Source: Tridacna crocea (lineage: Eukaryota > Mollusca > Bivalvia > Cardiida > Cardiidae). Taken from it: a stretch of 64,000 nucleotides of DNA. The translations under genes and the position numbers were made by a program. The notes below the pieces were generated by a model, which had not been told where the DNA came from, did no database searches, and saw only the letters and a program-made list of their open reading frames with translations. Shown here piece after piece: positions 48,001 through 55,224 of the stretch; within the stretch, counting starts at the first letter, position 1, and every line of letters starts with the position of its first letter. The stretch covers positions 38,082,427-38,146,426 of the forward strand of contig OX031065.1 in the NCBI GenBank assembly GCA_943736015.1, in the 5' to 3' direction.

Positions 48001-50166
48001 GCGTAAAGTTCATATTTTTTTTCCATTTCAGAAAGCCCTTGCAGAATGTACAGTTTACCTTGCAAGGGCCCCAAAATCAGTGGAGGTTTACATGGCATAC
48101 AACAAGGCAAAAGCTTGTGTGTGGGAACACAAAGGACCTTTACCATCTGTACCTCTTCATTTGCGAAATGCTTCTAATAAATTCATGAGAAATCTTGGTA
48201 AAAGTTTATTTCTATGTTTCAACTTATCCCAACAAGTAAGGTACCTTCTTAACTCTTTACCAGATGACAAAATTTTAGCCTCGTCCAAATTTAAAGCATT
48301 TGCAGATGACAATTTCATTGAGGCTCAAATGGTGCAATTTTTTATTGATAGGGTAGAAAACATTGTGGGAAAAGGAGAAAATGCTGATAACCAGCATTTT
48401 CTCCTTTTTCCACAATGTTTTCAAAAGGCTTCTTTCCCGGGCTCGTTTAAAGTCAGGATCATGTGGTAATAGGTTAAATGGCTTCAGATTTTTGAGAGTT
48501 TGTCTTTTATCTTCCTCCGTTTGAAACTACAATATTTTTTGAGCATCTAGAAACAAGCTTTTTAAAACAATGTGGAAAAGAAGAAAATGCTGGTGAACAT
48601 TATTTTCTCCTATTTTCTCCTTTTGTATTTCTTTTATCTTCCAAAGATTTTTTGGGGTTTTCCAAGGTAAATCCTATCCTAGAACCTATCATTTAAGTCT
48701 ATCATTAAAACTCTTCATTTATAGTTGAGAAAAAGTAAAATTATATTTTTTGTTTCTGTGAGTAATTTCAAAACCAGACATATGATAACTGTAAGCTAAT
48801 TTTGGTAAAGTGTCACTGTTTTTGATGTCTCATAGATGTTATTAAGTTTAACTTTTTACCAAGCAGCAAAATTTTGGACAAATCCAAATTGAAAGCATTT
48901 GCAGATGACAGAATAAAATTTATTGTGAATCAGAACTTGAATTTTGACTTTAGAAGGGAAGAAAATATTGTTGGAAAAAGGGAAACTGCTAGTTACCAGC
49001 GTTTTCTCCTTTTCCCTCAATGTTTTCCAAAGGCTTCTTTCCCAGGGATGTTAAAAGTCAGGGTTGTGTGGTAAAGAGTTAATAGCAAACAGCTGATTTT
49101 GCTGCAAAATCTTAATAGCATTGTCAAAATTGAAAATATTTGCAGATGACAAATTCAAAGCAGTTAAGTGATTGTACTTGCTTTCAAACGGGTAGAAAAA
49201 TTGTTGTTAAAAGAGAAAATGCTGGTTACTAGTATCTTTTCCTTTTTCTCAGAACTCTATTCCCATATGTTGGTTTAACCTCTTTTTCCCTCAAAGTTTT
49301 CACAATCTTATATTGATAGGTAAACCTAGAAATCATACAGTAAAGGGTTAACAAATTTTTCTTGACATATTGCCTTGTGATCACCATGATTGATGTTGTA
49401 CAGAGTATGGTGAAAGAATTGTGCTTGGGGTCCATATATACCAAACAATCTTAATAAAATTGTTAGTCTGGAACTCAAGAATTATCTAAATTTCTAAGTA
49501 ACGCGATGTCTGATTGCCTATCCCTTTAGTATAATTCTTTAGCAAACCACAAAACTTTAGACATGTCCAAATAGGAAGCATTTTGCAGACAACAAAATGA
49601 AGATGACTGAAAAATTGAAATTTGATTTGGAACGGGAAGAAAACATTGCGGGAAAAGGAGAAAATGCTGGTTACCAGCATTTTCTCTTTTTCTCACTATG
49701 TTTTCAAAGGGCTTCTTTTTTTTGGCATCATTTAAAGTTGGGGTTGTGTGGTAAAGGGTTGACCCATTACCACACAGTCCCTACTTTTGACGCCCCTAAG
49801 AAAGAAGCCTTTTGAAAACACTGTGGGAAAAGGAGAAAATGCTGGTACCCAGCATTTTCTCCTTTTCCCACATTGTTTTCTACCCTTTCAAGAACAAATT
49901 TTAATTTTTCAGTAACCTTTATTTTGTCGTCTGCAAATGCTTTCAAGTTGGGCCAGTCTAAAATTTTCTCGTGTGGTAAATGTTAAGACACATTTAGAAT
50001 GATTGTTGAATAGGTGATTACATACCCAGATATACATTGTATGTTCAGTAAAAATATTTGTTGTTTGTTTACAGGATATGGTAAGGGCTATACATACTAT
50101 GCAGAGGATCAGAAATATTTACCAGAGTGTCTGGAGGGAACAAACTTCTTCTGGAAAACCAAATAA
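35484..50166 (+). CDS. WRNIP1: WRNIP1, eight coding exons: AAA+ ATPase of replication-fork protection
   Basis: Spliced gene. Proposed exons are 35484-36017, 36541-36729, 40042-40274 (or -40252), 41901-42163 (or 41912-), 44141-44296, 44863-44942, 48032-48197 and 50075-50166, all with AG/GT borders and matching phases. The product is 570 or 559 residues; human WRNIP1, recalled at 665, has a longer N-terminal part. Order of parts: a UBZ4-type ubiquitin-binding zinc finger (C9, C12, H24, C28), an acidic Ser/Asn-rich linker, an AAA+ core with Walker A GPPGCGKT (172-179), Walker B LFLDE (228-232), sensor 1 TTEN (259-262), arginine finger in LLSRC (R274) and sensor 2 in GDAR, then the conserved C-terminal oligomerisation domain ending PLHLRNA and GYGKGY. 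In animals the protein is nuclear, binds ubiquitinated factors at stalled forks and works with WRN, RAD18 and polymerase eta. No catalytic residue is missing. The ATG is the first in frame, directly before the zinc finger. Family call is very secure; only the exon 3/4 junction is open. Confidence 0.96.
36296..36522 (+). mobile_element. Hairpin TTAA element in WRNIP1 intron 1
   Basis: TTTAACTCGTTACCACACAA to GTGGTAAAGAGTTAA. One arm has ATTGTTCGAAAAAG against CTTTTCCCACAAT. Confidence 0.9.
36541..36729 (+). CDS. WRNIP1: WRNIP1 exon 2: end of Walker A to Walker B
   Basis: 63 codons, phase 0 at both ends (TTTTCAG|ACC, CAGCAG|GTAAGT). Encodes [11 protein letters not shown] through [14 protein letters not shown]. 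The acceptor's pyrimidine tract lies directly after the TTAA end of a hairpin element (36296-36522), only 18 bp before the exon. Confidence 0.95.
36890..37130 (-). repeat. Dispersed repeat related to the GCTCACCTGAGC family
   Basis: The minus strand reads GAAGAACTTTGGC... and CCAAGGTTTTATGCTTTGGG; the unit includes AGCTTCACCTGATAGACCTG. It resembles 53754-54150 and 55225-55900. Confidence 0.4.
37134..37355 (+). mobile_element. Hairpin TTAA element, loop lost
   Basis: TTAACCCTTCAGCAATCAGT to TTGGTAAAGAGTAAA. The palindrome lacks its centre: AAAATGCTAGCATTTT without GGTAACC. Confidence 0.85.
37630..37858 (+). mobile_element. Hairpin TTAA element
   Basis: TTAACCCTATACTACACAAT to GTGGTAAAAGGTTAA. 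Both arms share the variant GGCAAAGTAGAAAA / TTTTCTGCTTTGCC. Confidence 0.88.
37905..38800. repeat. Irregular tandem repeats in WRNIP1 intron 2
   Basis: Units containing AATGCGC.AATA.CTCTTTC, TGAGGCTGCATC.CGG and AAAAAGGGGGCCTCATGTA alternate with CTCCTACAT...GTGAAATTTCAAA; at least five partial units. Confidence 0.65.
39050..39972. mobile_element. Four abutting hairpin TTAA elements
   Basis: Copies at about 39050-39283 (-), 39303-39523 (-), 39520-39747 (+) and 39744-39972 (-). Neighbours 2/3 and 3/4 share the boundary TAA or TTAA. Copy 3 has the variant ATTGTGTGAAAAGG in one arm and CCTTTTCACACAA in the other. The last ends 69 bp before WRNIP1 exon 3. Confidence 0.88.
40042..40274 (+). CDS. 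WRNIP1: WRNIP1 exon 3: sensor 1 and arginine finger
   Basis: Starts after TTTCAG with [21 protein letters not shown] and runs through [13 protein letters not shown] to a poorly conserved loop. Two donors fit: CCAAG|GTACTG at 40275 (phase 2) or CATT|GTGAGA at 40253 (phase 1). Each has a matching acceptor in front of exon 4, so both give an open frame. GTGAGA is the better donor by consensus. The loop is poorly conserved in the family, so homology does not decide. Confidence 0.85.
40285..40531 (-). mobile_element. Hairpin element directly after WRNIP1 exon 3
   Basis: CAAAAACACAAATTTTAG to GTGTGGTAAAGGGTAA. The left end is worn; it begins about 10 bp past the later of the two possible donors. 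Confidence 0.65.
40604..40829 (-). mobile_element. Hairpin TTAA element
   Basis: TTAACTCTTTATCAGATGAC to TTAGGAAAGAGTTTA. Confidence 0.82.
40850..40975 (-). mobile_element. Hairpin element fragment, decayed
   Basis: GTGAAAGGTAGAAAATGTG to TTCCTTAGAGTCATGTGGTA; palindrome poorly kept. Confidence 0.5.
41140..41230. repeat. Decayed GATCTACACTGTCC palindrome
   Basis: GTGATGTAGATCAAAGATCT and TTTAATCTTGATCTTTGCCA. Confidence 0.4.
41380..41865 (-). mobile_element. Chain of three hairpin elements before WRNIP1 exon 4
   Basis: A first copy (41380-41560) lacks its second arm; a second (41561-41720) starts in mid-element; a third (41717-41865) shares the TTAA of the second and is shortened. The chain ends 35 bp before the exon. 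Confidence 0.75.
41901..42163 (+). CDS. WRNIP1: WRNIP1 exon 4: sensor 2 and lid
   Basis: Encodes [25 protein letters not shown] and the following helical region to SHLAYDKTG, matching the WRNIP1 sensor 2/lid segment. The acceptor is TTGAAG|TTC (exon from 41901) or ACCAG|TTTGG (from 41912), pairing with the two exon 3 donors. The donor is ACAG|GTAATG, phase 1. Hairpin elements end 35 bp before and start 32 bp after this exon. Confidence 0.88.
42196..42424 (-). mobile_element. Hairpin TTAA element, complete
   Basis: TTAACCCATTACCAAACGAC to GTGGTAATGGGTTAA. Both arms carry the same change (CACTGTGGG / CCCACAGTG). Confidence 0.93.
42421..42649 (+). mobile_element. Hairpin TTAA element sharing its TTAA with the previous copy
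   Basis: TTAACCCTTTACCACACAAT to GGTAACGAGTTAA. TTAA 42421-42424 serves both elements. Confidence 0.92.
42716..42946 (+). mobile_element. Hairpin element, subfamily with GGCAAAAGGTG arms
   Basis: CTTAATCCTTTACTCCATAG to CGGGTAAAGGGTTTA. The palindrome is TGGCAAAAGGTGAAATTGCT with a perfect complement around CGTGACG; the flanks also differ from the main family. Sister copy reversed at 57436. Confidence 0.88.
43000..43110 (+). repeat. Head fragment of a tandem-core element
   Basis: TATGTCCGAAGGGTAATGTT, a GTCCGTCTGTCTGCCTGTC microsatellite and GCATAACTCCTCCT; no monomers follow. Confidence 0.55.
43463..43684 (+). mobile_element. Hairpin TTAA element
   Basis: TTAACCCATTACCTCACAGT to TTGGTAAAGAGTTAA. 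Confidence 0.9.
43815..44092 (+). mobile_element. tRNA-derived SINE, family 3, full length
   Basis: GGGTGGCTCAGTGGTGAGCG (A box), GTGAGTTCGATACCCGGTTG (B box), body with GTAAGTACCGGTGTGAG and GACCGCCATGATTTGACC, tail GGCGTTAAACCCCAAT and a CAAC-repeat end. It sits in WRNIP1 intron 4. Confidence 0.8.
44141..44296 (+). CDS. WRNIP1: WRNIP1 exon 5: C-terminal domain, part 1
   Basis: Phase 1 in, phase 1 out (TTTTTCAG|GAGAAG, ATAG|GTATGA). Encodes [18 protein letters not shown], then the family hallmark [11 protein letters not shown] and [14 protein letters not shown], part of the tetramer-forming C-terminal region shared with bacterial RarA. A SINE sits about 50 bp upstream. Confidence 0.95.
44516..44745 (-). 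mobile_element. Hairpin TTAA element, complete
   Basis: TTAAACTCTTTACCACTCGAG to GTGGTAATGGGCTAA, with CACTGTGGG/CCCATAGTG arms; 117 bp before WRNIP1 exon 6. Confidence 0.9.
44747..44800. repeat. Fragment of the CAGCCTGCGCA palindrome family
   Basis: TGTCAGCCAGTGTACACTGT, then GCAGGCTGACATGGGTTGA. Confidence 0.4.
44863..44942 (+). CDS. WRNIP1: WRNIP1 exon 6: C-terminal domain, part 2
   Basis: 80 bp between TTTTGTAG and GAG|GTATGT, completing the split glycine codon. Encodes [17 protein letters not shown], then QFLGMPECE. The following intron (3.1 kb) carries a tandem-core repeat array and several hairpin elements. Confidence 0.94.
45200..45345 (+). mobile_element. Decayed hairpin element
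   Basis: CACTCTTTCACAAAATGATT to GCATTTTACCTTTTCCCAC. Confidence 0.45.
45346..45640 (+). repeat. Tandem-core element head and single monomer
   Basis: TATACCCTCACAAAACAAAT, a hairpin TGTTTTCGGGGGTATA, a GTCTGTCCGTCTGTATGTCTG microsatellite-like tract and ACAAACTCCTCCTACAG. Confidence 0.55.
45803..47051 (+). repeat. Tandem-core element: 8 monomers of ~155 bp in WRNIP1 intron 6
   Basis: Head TTTATACGCCCGTCGAAGAC, a GGCGGGCGG microsatellite, monomers beginning GTCCGGAGCATATCTCC at about 45889, 46046, 46199, 46355, 46509, 46665, 46819 and 46976, end GACGGGCGTATC ... GCCGCTCTTGTTTTA. The head and tail GGGCGTAT blocks are inverted. Confidence 0.85.
47069..47165. repeat. GATCTACACTGTCCGC palindrome, complete
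   Basis: GGACAGTGTAGATCCAAGAT, then GCACGTTCTGTGC and the complementary arm to CGCTGTCCGCAAAACGTCAG. Confidence 0.8.
47256..47846. mobile_element. Chain of three hairpin elements
   Basis: A worn copy (+, about 47256-47455), a second with its right arm lost (+, 47452-47621), and a complete third (-, 47618-47846) of a distinct subfamily whose palindrome is GGAGAAATTGCTCG around TTATGAG. Joints fall at CTCAACC and TTTTTTAACCC. Confidence 0.82.
48032..48197 (+). CDS. WRNIP1: WRNIP1 exon 7: C-terminal domain, part 3
   Basis: Phase 0 in, phase 1 out (CATTTCAG|AAAGCC, CTTG|GTAAAA). Encodes [20 protein letters not shown] through [22 protein letters not shown], among the best conserved segments of the family. 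A hairpin element begins 51 bp after the donor. Confidence 0.95.
48249..48477 (-). mobile_element. Hairpin TTAA element, complete
   Basis: TTAACTCTTTACCAGATGAC to GTGGTAATAGGTTAA; 51 bp past the exon 7 donor. Confidence 0.92.
48540..48660. mobile_element. Decayed hairpin element fragment
   Basis: AACAATGTGGAAAAGAAGAA and TTATTTTCTCCTATTTTC. Confidence 0.4.
48848..49082 (-). mobile_element. Hairpin TTAA element
   Basis: TTAACTTTTTACCAAGCAGC to GTGGTAAAGAGTTAA; hairpin arms imperfect. Confidence 0.87.
49110..49350 (-). mobile_element. Decayed hairpin element
   Basis: GTCAAAATTGAAAATATTTG and AAAGAGAAAATGCTGGTTAC, then a worn tail to AGTAAAGGGTTAAC. Confidence 0.5.
49530..49986. mobile_element. 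Two abutting hairpin elements before WRNIP1 exon 8
   Basis: Copy 49530-49762 (-) and copy 49759-49986 (+) share TTGA (a mutated TTAA). The second has CACTGTGGG in one arm and CCCACATTG in the other. It ends 88 bp before exon 8. Confidence 0.88.
50075..50166 (+). CDS. WRNIP1: WRNIP1 exon 8: C-terminus and stop
   Basis: After TTTACAG, completes a glycine codon and encodes [20 protein letters not shown], then GTNFFWKTK and TAA. This matches the GYGKGY...YLPE.L.G..F ending of WRNIP1/RarA proteins. Confidence 0.95.
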
Positions 50167-50690
50167 TCATCTGTTTCCTGACAGAGTTTGCTAGGTCTCT
50201 TTGTATGCAGAATTTCAACCCTTTTGGAAGCGTGGACATTGACTGAATTGGTCAACGTTTTACAAACAGATACACTTAGCTATGATACTATTTGACAACC
50301 ATCATGAATACAGTCTATGTCCTGCAAAATTATATATGGCAAGAGTAGCCATAGAATTGGCAGAGATTTTCTGTCTTCACTGATACAATAGCTAGTCTCA
50401 GAATTCAGAATTAGAATGGTATGAAGGAATGCAAACACTGTTAGAATTAAGCAAGATGTTAAAAAAGACATTTGCTAGGCTGTCATAGCACAAACTTTCA
50501 TGGCTGAAACATTGTGAATATTTCATTAACATGAATTTCACAAAAGCGCTCTTAGAGGTTTTTTCTCAGTTCTGTGCAAAATATGTTTGTTTTTCAAGCC
50601 AATAGATGCTGTGTGACAGAGACAATGTTGGGGAGTATTGAATACTGCCATAGTGACTTTATCCTGCATATGCCACAGACCTACCAGCGT
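50167..50690 (+). other. Likely WRNIP1 3' UTR
   Basis: The 520 bp after the stop contain no repeat recognised here and no AATAAA that I noticed. The transcript end is not fixed. Confidence 0.4.
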
Positions 50691-50694
50691 AATG

Positions 50695-50885
50695 TCCCAT
50701 CTTTTTATCAAACAACTGAATTTTAACTGGTCCAAATTGAGAGAGTTCGTAGATGACAAATCATAATTATGTGATTCAAATGATAGTTTTGTATTTGAAA
50801 GCATTGAAAATATTTTGGAGAAAGGAAAAAAAGCTGTTTTACATTGTCTTCTTTTCCCACAATGTTTTGCAAACTTTTTGCGTAG
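50695..50885 (-). mobile_element. Decayed hairpin element
   Basis: CATCTTTTTATCAAACAACTG to TTTTCCCACAATGTTTTGC. Confidence 0.55.
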
Positions 50886-51007
50886 CCATGGCTAAAGTAC
50901 ATGTGTCATCTGTCTTGGACAGTAAATGACAAGTCTTGGGGGTATTATATAAACAGAATTCAGAAAGGCAGGTGAACTGCAACTATGTTGTGATTTGTTA
51001 GTCAAGC

Positions 51008-51214
51008 TTAACCCTTTACCACACAATCCCTACTTTTGACGCCTCTGAGAAAGAAGCCTTTATAAAACATTGTAGGAAAAGGAGAAAATGCTGGTAACAT
51101 TGTTTTCTACCCTTCATAACACAAGTTTCAAATTTTCAGTCACTTTTAATTTGTCGTCTGCAAATGCTTTCAATTTGGACCAGTCTAAAATATTGTTATT
51201 TGGTAAAGAGTTAA
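51008..51214 (+). mobile_element. Hairpin TTAA element, second arm deleted
   Basis: TTAACCCTTTACCACACAAT to TTGGTAAAGAGTTAA, but GCTGGTAAC runs straight into ATTGTTTTCTACC: one arm of the palindrome is gone while both ends are intact. Confidence 0.88.
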
Positions 51215-51317
51215 TGCACAAAATTGTGCATGTGATGCATCAAATTTGAAGGAATTTGTGTGATTTACCATAAAATGGGTAGAAAAATTTTTTAGATGAT
51301 AAAGTATTATACAATGT

Positions 51318-51798
51318 CCTCTTTACCACACAAGTTTTTTAATTCATCCAAACAGAAGAATTTGCAGGTAACAAATTAAATAAGACTAAAGTATTAAGAT
51401 TTGCTGAGGGATGGTCAGAAAACATTGTGGGAAAAGAGAGAAAATGCTGTTTACCAGTATTTTCTTCTTCTCTTACAGTGTTTTTTAAAGGCTTCAACCT
51501 CTTTAGGGACATTAAGTTTTGAGATTTTGTGGTTCAGGCATAATTTGTTATCCTGAGATTTCCATGTTAAACCTTTACAAAGGGTAAAATCTCAACTTTT
51601 AACGACCCTGAGAAAGAATCCTTTTGAATACATTATGGAAAAAGGAGAAAATGCTGCTAACAGCATTTTCTCCTTTTTCCACTATGTTTTCCACTATATC
51701 AAAGCAAACTTCCAAAATTTCAGATATATTTCATTTGTTATCTGCTAATGCTTTAGAATTGGACATGTATAAATTTTTGTCATTTGGTAAAGGGTTAA
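51318..51798. mobile_element. Two hairpin elements, one worn (-), one complete (+)
   Basis: 51318-51540 is degenerate. 51567-51798 has TTAAACCTTTACAAAGGG to TTGGTAAAGGGTTAA with arms GGAAAAAGGAGAAAATGCT / AGCATTTTCTCCTTTTTCC, where both arms gained the same extra A/T. Confidence 0.82.
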
Positions 51799-51868
51799 AA
51801 GATCCTTATGACGAAAGCTTTGGAAAATGTTATTGATAACGATAAAATAATGGTAACCAAAAGTCTAT

Positions 51869-52590
51869 GCTTTTTATACGCCCAAAGGGTCGTATTATGT
51901 TATACCCCCGGTCGTCCGTCCGTTAGCAATTTCTTGTGTGTGCAACACCTCCTACAGTTTTCATCGTTAGAATTTTTATCGCTGTTTGCGTTCCAAAATT
52001 ATCTGCCCCTGATTTCTGAAATAACCAACTTTTCACTTTGAAGTTTTGTTCCGGCCATAACTTCCATACCATAAAAGGTATCAAATTGAAACTACATACA
52101 CTGATAGAACCCATTATGGAGAAGTGTAGTGCACATGAACCATAACTGTACCACCATTATTTTTTTGAGTTACAGCCCTTTGTTAATTTTCAGTTTGAAT
52201 TTTTGTCCAGGCCATAACTTCCAAACTATAAAAGTTAATAACTTGCAACTTCATACACTGATAGAACCCATTATGGAGAAGTGCAGTGCACATGAACCAT
52301 AACTCTGTGACCTTTATTTTCTTAGTTATTGCCCTTTGTTAATTTCCAGTTTGAATTTTTGTCCAGGCCATAACTCCCAAACTTTAAAACCTGTCATCTT
52401 GAAACTTCAAAGACTAATAGAACACATTATGAAGAAGTGCACTGCACAAGTACCATAACTCTGCCATCCTTCTTTTTTAGTTATTGCCCTTTGTTAGTTT
52501 TCTCTTTGAATTTTCGTCTGGGCCATAATTTCTAAAATATAAAAGCTATGATCTTGAACCTTTCAAGACTGATAGAACACCTTGTGGAGA
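51869..52590 (+). repeat. Tandem-core element, right part lost
   Basis: Head TTTATACGCCCAAAGGGTCG, GTCGTCCGTCCG, then about four monomers like those at 29966-30925, breaking off within CACCTTGTGGAGAACAGCAA. Confidence 0.8.
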
Positions 52591-52596
52591 ACAGCA

Positions 52597-52695
52597 AAGT
52601 GTCAACCCTAGTCAGCCTGCGCAATTCATGCAGTCTGACGAGGGCTGACACTTTTCGCTGTTCCCAGAAGATCCCTGTTAGTGTGATGGGTCACA
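52597..52695. repeat. CAGCCTGCGCA palindrome, second copy
   Basis: AAAGTGTCAACCCTAGTCAG to TGACGAGGGCTGACACTTTT, then GCTGTTCCCAG and GGGTCACAT as at 3068-3172. It marks the break in the preceding tandem-core element. Confidence 0.7.
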
Positions 52696-53078
52696 TTTTT
52701 GGAAAAGGAGAAAATACTGGCAACCAGCATTCTTTCCTCTACCCGCAATGTTTTGTATCCTTTCACAAACAAATTACAACTTTTAAGTCATAATTATGTT
52801 GTTGTCTCGACATGTTTTCAATTTGGAAAAATCCAAAATTTTGTTTTTTGTTAAGCCATTACCACACAATCCCTACTTTTGACAACCCTGAGAAAGAAGT
52901 CTTTAGAAAATATTGTGGGAAAAGGAGAAAATGCTGGTGACCAGCATTTTCTCCTTTTCCAACAATTTTTTCTACCCGTCACAAAACCAATTTCAAATTT
53001 TCAGTCACTTTTATTTTGTCGTCTGCAAATGCTTTCAATTTGGACAAGTCTAAAATATTGTTGTTTGGGAATGTGTTG
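52693..53078 (+). mobile_element. Two abutting hairpin elements
   Basis: A right part (52693-52854) joined at TTAA 52851-52854 to a complete copy ending TTTGGGAATGTGTTGA (53078). Confidence 0.82.
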
Positions 53079-53195
53079 AAATGTACAATAAGCAGATGAA
53101 TGAAAGGTGGGTTGTTGAGTTTCACTCAGTGACTGATATTTCTGGGCAGCCTCATAATGATATCTCACAAATACAGAAAGAAAGTGAACAGTGTA

Positions 53196-53262
53196 CATCC
53201 ACAATCAGACTGCACATTTTTTCAAGTCTGACCTTGGCTCCCACTGTCTAAGAGAACACAAT
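53196..53262. repeat. Half GATCTACACTGTCC palindrome
   Basis: ATCAGACTGCACATTTTTTC and AGTCTGACCTTGGCTCCCAC. Confidence 0.35.
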
Positions 53263-53308
53263 GCAATTTTGAATAGCGGTCTTGGAGTGAACGCTCTCGG
53301 GCACCACT

Positions 53309-53534
53309 TTTAACCCTTTACCAGACAAAATTTTAGCCTTGTCCAAATTGAAAGCATTTGCAGATGACAATTTAAATGTGACTCAAATAATGGAATTGAC
53401 TTTGATAGGGTAGAAAACATTGTGGGAAAAGGAGAAAATGCTGTTTACCAGCATTTTCTCCTTTTTCCACAATGTTACCAAAAGATTTCTTCCTCACTGA
53501 TGTTAAAATGTGTCATTGAGTAGTAAGGGATAAA
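53309..53534 (-). mobile_element. Hairpin TTAA element
   Basis: TTTAACCCTTTACCAGACAA to GTAGTAAGGGATAAA. Confidence 0.85.
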
Positions 53535-53710
53535 CTCTTCTGTATCGAAAGGGATTGAAATTACAAATTTCACTGAAGAAATGGGATTAGTCTTTTTCAG
53601 AGGAAAAATGATGGAATTCAGAGAAAACTTCAAATTCCTAAATTTATCTAATGTTATTTCAGTATATGGAATGATTTGACTCTGTTACCTTTTATAATGT
53701 TGATTTGATG

Positions 53711-53716
53711 AATAAA
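53711..53716 (+). terminator. Candidate poly(A) signal for WRNIP1
   Basis: AATAAA followed by a GT-rich stretch (TGTGTATTTTGTT). It is the clearest such pair I noticed after the stop codon, but it lies 3.5 kb downstream and would put several hairpin elements in the 3' UTR. I saw no AATAAA in the first 500 bp after the stop. Weak call. Confidence 0.2.
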
Positions 53717-53753
53717 ATGTGTATTTTGTTAAAAGGTTGTTACTGTATCCCTT

Positions 53754-54150
53754 TTTTAGCTCACCTGAGCACAAGTACTCAGGATGAACTACTGTGATCA
53801 CTCATCATCTGTCCTTGTGTCTGTCCGTTCATGTGTGCGTGAAATAAATTTTAGTTCAAACATCCCTTAAATTACCGATCCAATTTTAATGAAACTTTGC
53901 AGAAATTATCCTGCCATGATCCTCTTCTTAGTTTCTTGAAAGAATTTGATTCCTTCAAAAAACTGGTTGCCATGGCAGCAAAAATGAAAAATATTGTAAA
54001 GCTTTAAAAAAGATTCGTCTGAAACAATAAGACATGGGGCTGCCAAATTTGGCGTTTAGCTTTATCTAGGAGACCTCTACCAAGTGTTTTCAAATTATAG
54101 CCTTGGGATCAAAGTTTGCCCCTCTCAGAGGGTCACAAGTTTTTATTACG
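53754..54150 (+). repeat. GCTCACCTGAGC dispersed repeat
   Basis: TTTTTAGCTCACCTGAGCAC, GTCCTTGTGTCTGTCCGTTC, AATTTTAATGAAACTTTGC and a distal GGGTCACAAGTTTTTATTA block; the same distal units occur at 55225-55900. Confidence 0.55.
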
Positions 54151-54154
54151 GACT

Positions 54155-55221
54155 TCACTCATTACCAAACGACAATGTTTTAGGCTTGTCCAAATCGAAA
54201 GCATTTGCAGACGACAAAATGAAAGTGACTGAAAATTTGAAATTTGTTTTGTGAAGGGTAGAAAACATTGTGGGAAAAGGAGAAAATGCAGGCGGGCGGG
54301 TGGGCGGTGTCCAGTTCTTTGTCCGGAGCATATCTCCAAAACTATTCTAGCTAGGGTTTTTGAAATTTCATGGGTGGATAGATCTCATCAAGGGGGAGTG
54401 CAGTACGCAGGAATCAGAACTCTTGCTTGCTTAATTTTTGAGTTATTGCCCTTTGTTGTTTTTCATACTTGAATTTTGTCCGGAGCATATCTCCAAAACT
54501 ATACTAGCTAGGGTTATGAAATGTCATGGGTGGATAGATCTCATCAAAGGGGAGTGCAGTGCATAGGAATTATAACTCTTGCTTGCTTATTTTTTGAGTT
54601 ATTGCTTTTTGTTGTTTTTCATACTTGCATTTTGTCCGGTGCATATCTCAAAAACTATTCTAGATAGGGTTGTGAAATTTCATGGGTGGATAGATCTCAT
54701 CAAGGGGGAGTGCAGTGCACAGGAATCATAACTCTTGCTTGCTTAATTTTTTAGTTAGTGCCATTTTTGTTGTTTTTCATACTTGAATTTTGTCAGGAGC
54801 ATATCTCCAAAATTATACTAGATAGGGTTATGAAATTTCATGGGTGGATAGATCTCATCAAAGGGGAGTGCAGTGCACAGGAATCATAACTCTTGCTCAC
54901 TTAATTTTGAGTTAGTGCCCTTTGTCATTTTTCATACTTGAATTTTGTCCGGTGCATGCCCTAGCTTTACAACTTGGGGTAAGAAGGGCATATCTTGCGA
55001 CAATTTGCCGCTCTTGTTTAGTTATTGCCCTTTAATATTTTTCACACATCATGGAGAATAACTACTCTTCATTCATGGCCCATCCATCAATGCAACTCAT
55101 TTCATTGACAAGCCCCTTCGGGCGTATATGCACCGCTCTGCGAAGCTCTTGTTCCACAATGTTTTCTAAAGGCTTCTTTCTTAGAGGCATCAAAAGTAGG
55201 GATTGTGTGGTAATGAGTTAA
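54155..55221 (-). mobile_element. Hairpin TTAA element split by an 863-bp insertion
   Basis: Left piece 54155-54289 (CATTACCAAACGACAATG to GGAAAAGGAGAAAATG) and right piece 55153-55221 (CCACAATGTTTTCTAAAGGC to GTGGTAATGAGTTAA). The break is in the palindrome. Confidence 0.88.
54290..55152 (+). repeat. Composite tandem-core insertion inside a hairpin element
   Basis: Five ~156-bp monomers like those at 45803-47051, starting in the GGCGGGCGGG tract and ending GCCGCTCTTGTTTAG (about 55020), followed by the tail type of 29966-30925 (GGGCGTATATGCACC, CTCTGCGAAGCTCTTGTT). Two different element types are fused or nested. Confidence 0.8.
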
Positions 55222-55224
55222 TAT

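Noticed and set aside
48249-48469. Extension of WRNIP1 exon 7 reading through into the following open frame
   Set aside because: The added residues are translated hairpin element; the GTAAAA donor at 48198 joins in frame to the conserved exon 8.
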